Shown here piece after piece: positions 57,992 to 64,000 of a stretch of DNA of 64,000 nt. The DNA is taken from positions 10,673,501 through 10,737,500 of the forward strand of contig CM059558.1 in the NCBI GenBank assembly GCA_030386875.1. Direction: 5' to 3'. This stretch comes from Morinoia aosen (lineage: Eukaryota > Arthropoda > Malacostraca > Amphipoda > Talitridae). The notes beneath the pieces are model-generated. The model was not told the DNA's origin, made no database searches, and saw only the letters and a program-made list of their open reading frames with translations. A program made the position numbers and the translations under genes. Numbering within the stretch: position 1 is the first letter of the stretch; the number at the start of each line of letters is the position of its first letter.

Positions 57992-58141
57992 TGTGGCAGA
58001 TTCAGATGTAGAACGCGTAGGTTTCGTGATGATTGGAAGGAAGGAGTTAGACTGAAAAACATTTATGAAATTTGAGATTTGCTCACAGTTCTCATGTTGT
58101 AGAAGATCGTAGTTGAAATCCCCGCAAATTATTATGTCATT

Positions 58142-58366
58142 TTATAGAGATTTATTGAACTGGGATATTATGCTTTGAAGCTCGTTCAGGAAAGAAACGT
58201 TGCCAACTGCTGGGGGCCTATATACAGTCCCAAGTATAATCCGTTTACCATTTTTCGTTAGTTCTATAAATAGAGTCTCAATATGTTCCCGATTCATAGT
58301 TGCACTTATTATGATTTTCGACGATATGTGTTTAGATATGTGCGTACTTAATTGATTATGTCCCAA
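58142..58366 (-). pseudogene. Retrotransposon A endonuclease fragment
   Basis: Contains KRIILGTVYRPPAVGNVSFL, the characteristic G-x-x-Y-R-P-P/S block of APE-type LINE endonucleases, followed by NELQSIISQF. The DFN block follows in another frame (58085-58140), and the N-terminal catalytic part upstream is degraded. Confidence 0.85.
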
Positions 58367-58734
58367 TGCATATGTTTAGATGGTACTTGGTTTTCCATGT
58401 AACCATCAAAAGTGTGCTGTCTGTAAGAGGAAATTATTTTACATGCATGAAATTGATGCGGAAAAATTGCGTGTGTAAAAGTCCAAAGTTCGCTCTCATC
58501 GGAAGGAAGACTAATAAACCTTAGCAATAAAAACAAAATGGACCTACGTTTACCTAATTTCTAAGTTTATGATCTCCTTCTATGAGTATTTGAAAGCATA
58601 GTGAAATGGTATGCGTTTGAATATACGATGATTTGTGCCACTCAAAATAAGTGAACTTTGCAGCATGAATAAAGATGGATTTGATTTACATCAGAAATTA
58701 GACTCAATTAATGAAATTTCATTTTTTTTTCCTT

Positions 58735-59050
58735 TCGGTACTCCTTAGGAGAACACAACTATTGTATCTACGAGAAGTAGCGCTCACCGTTTTCTTTTTG
58801 TTCAACATCTATACTTCCTTTTTGAACTTTGATCTTGTTCGAACTTATTTCCTGACTTGCTGTCTCTATGCGTATTGTCCCGTTTGGCAACACACACGTG
58901 TTACCATACAAGGACCGCCTGTTAGGGAAATACATTTTGCATAGATTCCCCGTGTACGTGTCCACACTGGATGGTCTCTTCATTATTCCTCTCTTTGGAA
59001 CGTCTTTGCTGTATGGTGAGGGCGGCCTAAGCCAACTTATACTCTAACCT
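58735..59050 (+). repeat. Dispersed repeat R1, copy 7, with extended end
   Basis: Head AGAACACAACTATTGTATCT, CTTTTTGAACTTTGATCTTG, TAGATTCCCCGTGTACGTGT and TTTGGAACGTCTTTGCTG. The final segment (GGGCGGCCTAAGCCAACTTA) also begins the 1-kb dispersed repeat and occurs at 28975-29080. Confidence 0.7.
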
Positions 59051-60240
59051 TCCCTTTCGGCATTTTGGTAAGCATCAATTTTAGGCCTGTTAGTGAATGA
59101 CATGCATGGTCCAATTCAATTTAAAACCGTACGTTATTCACTAATTAAGTCAGCCATAATGAGTGGGCCTTGGCACCTATGATACCCTTTCGTAAAACTC
59201 ATTAGCAAGTGAGAAAACTTTGTTTACTTACATTCAATAAATTATGATTTGCATGAACATATTGCTTTTTACAGCACTGTTCAAATTAAAAATTAAATTC
59301 TTGCAAATGGGGGAACTGACATTCAGAAACCTACCCAATAAATCACAATGGAAGTCGCAAAATATCTACTGATTTAAGGGGAGCTCAATTTCTGCTTTTT
59401 CTATGAGGTTACCCAGTTTAAATTTTTTGCCGAGGCATGCTAGTTTTCGCTGCCCATACTATTCTAATTCTTAATTGGGCGGCGAAAAATATGCATGCTG
59501 ACGGCGAAGAAGTTAGACTGGGTATGTATGTATAAGTTCAAACAGTGATGTGGATTGGCGCAAATGACACTGATAGAAACTTTACCGTTATTTAAATTTA
59601 TTTCTTTTATCAAACCAAGTGAATGAATACTGCTTGCACTATATTGTTCCAACGTTGTGCTTGCTTACTTTTAATGACGAATCAGTTTTGTGAGGGATTA
59701 TCTCAATTAGTTGGCCTATCTTGTCAAAGGGAACGGAATAGGTTAAAATATTTAATTTCTTGAGATTTACGTTGTCTTAAATTAACGTAACGAAAAGAAC
59801 CCTTAAGTTTTTTCACTTCCATTCCTCCCACCTCTTAACCCTTTAACGCCCACATTTTTATACTCATATTACCGTTATGACAACCACTATCACTAAACCG
59901 ACACTGGCATTAGGTAGTCACTGATATCAAGATGTGGAAGGAACTGCCACTCAGCAGTGCAGTTCAAAGGACACATTAGTGAACAAATTGAATAAGAAAT
60001 ACGATATATTATTGCTATTTTTGAAAGAGGACGAAATAGTCCAGTTGGGCAGTAAAGGGTTAAAGAGGCATATGTATAGAAACGCAGGTAAATTGCAGCT
60101 AAACTTTTACTATGAGCATCACTAAATCATGTTTTTATATTCCTCTCCACTATGAGAGGCACAAATCTACAGTAATACTATCATCTATCGTACTTTGTAA
60201 ACAAATGTGAAAAGATATTTTTAATTTTCAGATATATCAG
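58975..60240 (+). repeat. Dispersed 1-kb repeat, copy containing a MITE
   Basis: Paralogue of 29005-30070, with the same landmarks in the same order. It differs by numerous substitutions and by the 221-bp insertion at 59839-60059. After about 60240 the two copies diverge until CCCATGTCAATCCCACATC at about 60700. Confidence 0.85.
59839..60059 (+). mobile_element. piggyBac-like MITE with TTAA target duplication
   Basis: 221 bp between two TTAA sites (59835-59838 and 60060-60063). The ends are CCCTTTAACGCCCA and the complement of CCCTTTACTGCCCA. TTAA duplication is the hallmark of piggyBac-type transposition. The paralogous locus has one TTAA (29848-29851) with identical neighbours CCTC and AAGA, i.e. 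a natural empty site. A 63-codon frame inside is incidental. Confidence 0.9.
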
Positions 60241-60735
60241 CGTTCTTCAGATGGCTGGTAGTTTATTTACTTATCCTCCAAGTCTACAACAACCAGAACC
60301 ATCCATCTTACAACTCAACTTCAGTGCACAACGGCCTGCAGAGGTAAAACAGATCCGTTATTATGTGAACGACACCCAGTTTATGCTTGTGTGTATCTAT
60401 ATTGGCATCAACTGGACCAACCGGTAGTTGGTCCATGTCCAACCAATATGCGATTACTTTTCGAAAACCCATTTATTCCCTATGTGAAAAAAATATGGGC
60501 TGCAAATGGGTGAGGCATGTGGGCCCCATGTAGTGTCTACGATACCCAGTAGATGCAATTGAAAGCCCACATGGGCATGGACTGGAGTATCAGTGGTTGG
60601 TCCATGTCAAGATCACTTTGGTGCACTATCCAAAAATCCATATTTCAGCCATATGGGAAATCCACATGGGCTGAAATGGGAAACCCACATGGGCCCCATG
60701 TCAATCCCACATCTGTGTCTACTTGGGTAATGCTG
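60241..60735. repeat. CCCACATGGGC-rich region with a possible small TIR element
   Basis: After a candidate exon-like stretch at about 60241-60338 (open, with GSLFTYPPSLQQPEPSILQL, ending before gtaaaa), the motif CCACATGGGC or its relatives (GTGGGCCCCATGT, CATGGGCATGG) recurs at least six times. TACCCAGTAGA and the complement of TACCCAAGTAGACAC could be the ends of a small element at about 60549-60729. Confidence 0.4.
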
Positions 60736-61029
60736 AAGCAAGGAGGCGATGAACAAAGAGAGTGGGGGCGGGCCGTGAACAATGACGTTGTTAGGTTATT
60801 GCCAAAAGATGTCGACTAGTGCCTTTATACCTTAACATTAGGGAAAATAGTTTTTCTCTCAAATAACTGAGCTCGCGTATCACAGATACTTTCAAAACGT
60901 ACTTCTGTCGCGATCTTCAAATTTTTAGAAAGGAAAAACTTGAAAGGAAAAGCTAAGAAGAAAAACTGGAATTAAAAATCTAAGAAGACAATATTAAGAA
61001 GAAAAACTAAAGATGGAAGCAAACCTTCT

Positions 61030-61570
61030 TTTGATAGCTCAAAATTTCATTAGCTTGATTTAATTCGGCTTGAAAAACCCCGAAGCTTGATTTAGTTCGG
61101 CTCGAAAACTATGAAGCTCGGTTTAGTTCGGCTCAAAATTCGAAAGCTTGAAAAACTGCTTGACATCTTCAAAGCTTGAAAACAGCTCAAAAATCTCTAA
61201 AACTGGTAACCAGATCGAAAACTCGGAAAGATACCGAAAACTCGGAAGGATACCGAAAAAATTCGCAACACTTGAAAACTGTTGGCGAACCCCAAATTAA
61301 TATAAATAAGTCAGCAGAATCTGACTTTTCTCTTATCCCTGAAAATATCAGGAAGATTCCTCCGGAAAAATAAGCCTCAGAAAAGGCGGCCCTCAGAATT
61401 CCTAAGAAAAGGACATTTTATCAAAAGGTAGCTCCCAAAAGGACCAACCCAAATAATTATCAATCGGGCCGAACTGGACTCGCCCACCTAAATAATCCAT
61501 CAACTGGCTCCCAAGAAGGACAAACCAAAATAACTTCTCAATCGGGTCGAACAGGACTCGCCCACCTAAC
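61030..61570. repeat. Two small tandem repeats
   Basis: At 61040-61150, three diverged copies of a unit with AAGCTTGATTTAGTTCGGCT. At 61435-61568, two copies of a unit with AGGAC-AACC, CAATCGGG-CGAAC and GGACTCGCCCACCTAA. Their context resembles a retrotransposon LTR or leader. Confidence 0.6.
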
Positions 61571-61582
61571 TATTTAACCATT

Positions 61583-61594
61583 TGGCGCCCGAAC
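61583..61594 (+). promoter_or_regulatory. Possible LTR-retrotransposon primer-binding site
   Basis: TGGCGCCCGAAC is identical to the first 12 bases of the tRNA-Lys type primer-binding site used by many retroelements. It follows ..TTAACCAT, where an LTR could end in CA. A second TTTGGCGCC lies 17 bp on, and CCTATAAAAATA is at about 61610. No gag is seen downstream, so this would be a remnant. Confidence 0.3.
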
Positions 61595-61699
61595 AATTTG
61601 GCGCCGTCGCCTATAAAAATATTCACCAGACGTCTTCAGGGTGAAGGTTGGTTACGCTCAGTGGTGCTCTGAGTTCAAGTCACCTGTTTCTTGAAATTT

Positions 61700-62690
61700 G
61701 TTGTACGCAATTTTACATTTTGATCGACAAGGTCACAATCTCCGACACGAGTCGTGATTTTTTTAGTTGACCGAGAGTTTCTTCCTGTTTGAGGGACGCT
61801 TTAATTATTCAACAGAATGAGATCAGGTGCAAAAAGGGATATGATAATACTGAGGAACAGCACAATTATTACATTTTCGTCTCATTGATTATAGAGGGGA
61901 GCGAATCGTAGTGTGCAGTTTCATCTTCAGTATTTTCCTTCGTTGGGATGGGCTTCCTTTCGGTGCGGTAATTTTGTAGGATTAGTAGAAACATATCATC
62001 TATAAGATGACTACCGCTTTTAGTGAGAACATATTTGAATTACAATTCGAGGCTAGTTGCAATTTTTATCCTATTTTCCCTGATAATTGTAAATGTTTTT
62101 CAACTTCTCATTCACCCGTTATTCTTACTAGAAGCTCACTTTAAGCTATCGGTGTCTTCTAACTATCGGTGTCAATAGGGAAACAGAGGTACAAAACACA
62201 ACAATTCTTTCATGCACATTTGCCGTCTCGGCCGCGTAGGAGGTACAAAAACTTCACTGAGAGGTTAGACATTACCAAAAAATTTATCAAATCAAATTCA
62301 TTTCTTTGGTTGCTTGGAGCGAAAAAGTTCACGATTTGCCATGTTCTGAACGGTCAGAAGACGGGAGGCAGGGGTACAGGGGCACACCATTTCACACTTC
62401 TTGCTAGCACTGCTTCGTTGGCTTCGCATTTAAATAACACTCATTTAAGCAGAATAAGACTACAGTTTTTTTTCTTTCTGCAGTTTAACGGGTAGCAAAC
62501 ACATTCACTGATAGTATGATTTTTCTGTATGGTTAGATTTTTTGCCCCTTGCTTTTTCAACAATATTATTACTGCACCATTATTCCCGCACGCCCGACCG
62601 CGACCGAGTCTAAAGACCGAGAGCAGCAGTGTTTACGAAAGGAAAGTAGTTCAGAAGAACATGAGACACTGATCCAGAGTTCAGAGACGC
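61700..62690. other. No recognised gene
   Basis: Short frames only (one of 108 codons at 62169-62495) with no motif. Confidence 0.45.
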
Positions 62691-62694
62691 AACT

Positions 62695-63024
62695 GGTGAA
62701 AGAAATTCATACCACCCTAGTCAAGGACACATCAATGACCTGATCACATATCTTGGCCTCATGAAGTCAAATGGCGCACGTTTCACGTCGAGACTCAAGC
62801 AGTGGAATGTGATAGGTGAAAGTGAGCACACATCAGGTCAGGAAAAGCGTCGCCATCATATTTCAATCTTTTTCACTCATCAAGATGAGGTTTTCTTCTG
62901 CCACAATGTGACCGGTCTATTTGAGGTAAATGAAATTACCCTTAATTCCAAAGAGTGGAAGCTTTTTAATGACAGCTCGTGCAGAAGCCTCATATGGCAT
63001 ATTTATCAGCGAAACTACGATTAA
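62695..63024 (+). pseudogene. Fragment of a repetitive, transposon-associated insect gene family
   Basis: In one frame: HINDLITYLGLMKSNGARFT, then SRLKQWNVIGESEH, FFTHQDEVFFCHNVTGLFEV and KEWKLFNDSSCRSL. Relatives I recall from many insects have LGLxKxxAELLxSRLKxWNLL, then VYCNDVxGL, then EWRLFIDSSKxSLK. They are common, poorly characterised proteins found in many copies. The sequence is lost after RSL. No start codon or splice site is evident, and function is unknown. Confidence 0.55.
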
Positions 63025-64000
63025 CCTAGTGCTTTTAACCCACATATTACGCTGTATGAAAAAAGTTTTCACTGAAGTGATGTCACTTTAACTTTAGTTC
63101 CAACTCTTTTTGATTTCGACGATTACCAAGTTATTTATGTTCTATCATATCAAGTGAGACATCCGTTAACGGACTGAACTTTCTATTAATTTTGATTTTT
63201 AAGTGAAAAAATCACCCAAAACATTGAAATAAAAAACCGAGATGATAATTGCCAGTTCAATAGGACTTCCAGAAAAAGGAAATGGGAATTCATTCGTGAA
63301 ACCAAGTCGACAACTACAATCATTCAGAAGTCTGTTAAAACGTAGGAAATATTTTAATTCCGGAGAAAGTAAGAACAACGGAGTTAGTGTGAAATGACTA
63401 AGTTTAGACCTGAAATTTAAAACTTATGCGAAAATTTTTAGCTAAAATTACCATTTCAGCTGGAATTACGATTTGCAATTCTTAAAGGTGTGATTACATT
63501 TCATTTGCAAATGAGCTATGTTAATGTCCTCGATACTCGTAGAAATGTCTCACAGAGTCAAAGATGTGTATAAACGTACAGTTTGATGATAGTGTTTATC
63601 CATAAAGAAAAATGTACATAAACCTACGATTTAACACCTAAATTTCAATTGTGGAATTTTCCTGATTTAATGTTGACAGTGACAGTATGTAAAAATTTTT
63701 TTAGTTTATCTGAATCACGGACATTCTATTAAATACAATCTTTAAACACACCTACTCAATAATAAGTACCAATGAAAATTTAAAAAATGGAGCTAAAGTT
63801 GCATAAATTAGAAATTTAACAACAGTGAATCTTATTTAAATACACCCATATCAACGATAGGGGTGATTGGTTGAGGTGGCCGAAGATAGCTTATCTCACA
63901 TAACTTTGCCAATGAATTTTTCTTTGTCCTTTGGAGATTTCAATCGACCTAGTCTAATTCTTCAACGAGGAAATAATAGCTTAGTGGATATTTAGAGCTG
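63025..64000. other. No recognised gene
   Basis: AT-rich sequence with no frames of note and no repeat match noticed in the window. Confidence 0.5.

Larger units (their letters stand above)
56040..58530 (-). mobile_element. Jockey-like non-LTR retrotransposon A
   Basis: Read from 58530 down: endonuclease, linker, RT and ORF2 C-terminus in one order on the minus strand, split by frameshifts and stops. It is the most complete LINE in the window. Both catalytic regions of RT are still recognisable. The 3' end stops within the RT C-terminus (FTLQKKAIRAVK at about 56055-56100), so the tail is lost. Confidence 0.9.

Noticed and set aside
59934..60125. 63-codon ORF starting inside the MITE
   Set aside because: It spans the MITE right end and the flanking repeat; no conservation in the paralogous copy.

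Overview
This window looks like arthropod, most likely insect, nuclear DNA. It is AT-rich, with intron-split host coding sequence, short CCTAA-type (TTAGG on the other strand) telomere-like tracts, BEL/Pao, Ty3/gypsy, Jockey-like, Penelope-like, hAT, mariner and piggyBac-like elements, and no prokaryotic gene organisation. I cannot name the species. A TTAGG-type repeat argues against Diptera.

The only convincing host gene is the 3' end of an acyl-CoA synthetase of the 4-coumarate-CoA ligase/luciferase type (ANL superfamily), plus strand. Its last two exons are 14846-15004 and 21072-21374, separated by a 6.07-kb intron. That intron carries degenerate Penelope-type repeats, a non-LTR retrotransposon tail, a composite telomere-like minisatellite split by a TIR element, and a 600-bp A-rich tract. 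Nearly everything else is mobile DNA at various stages of decay.

Layout. 1.5-2.9 kb: non-LTR reverse transcriptase (+) with a mutated catalytic box. 5.48-9.66 kb: a BEL/Pao LTR element (-) with both LTRs, gag and protease, but most of RT/RNase H and all integrase deleted. 10.2-11.1 kb: a mariner-like fold-back made of two inverted 5' ends. 11.1-11.44 kb: a palindromic MITE. 11.49-11.97 kb: two inverted copies of a Penelope-like terminal repeat, each carrying a hammerhead-ribozyme-like core. 14.8-21.4 kb: the synthetase gene. 22.6-23.8 kb: LINE scrap and a purine tract. 24.0-25.5 kb: hAT/CGBP1-like transposase pseudogene. 25.93-26.27 kb: a long near-perfect palindrome. 26.47-32.34 kb: a TIR element split by a second 5-kb TIR element. 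33-35 kb: degenerate tandem repeat. 35-41.4 kb: a Jockey-like retrotransposon (-) broken by a hAT element with a perfect 8-bp target duplication and by a 1-kb insertion. 41.4-43.0 kb: Ty3/gypsy protease-RT fragment (+). 46.5-49.5 kb: remnants of a TNP2-like transposase and a DUF4806 gene (+). 51-55 kb: MITEs and dispersed repeats. 56-58.5 kb: a second Jockey-like element (-). 59-60.7 kb: a dispersed 1-kb repeat carrying a piggyBac-like MITE whose empty site survives in the paralogue at 29.8 kb. 62.7-63.0 kb: a fragment of a repetitive gene family.

The most interesting signal is the inverted pair of hammerhead-like motifs in the Penelope-like fragment. Next are the telomere-like composite array inside an intron, the family of about eight dispersed 0.3-0.4-kb repeats, and the several fold-back elements. 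All calls were made by reading the sequence and remembered family motifs; no alignment or database search was run.
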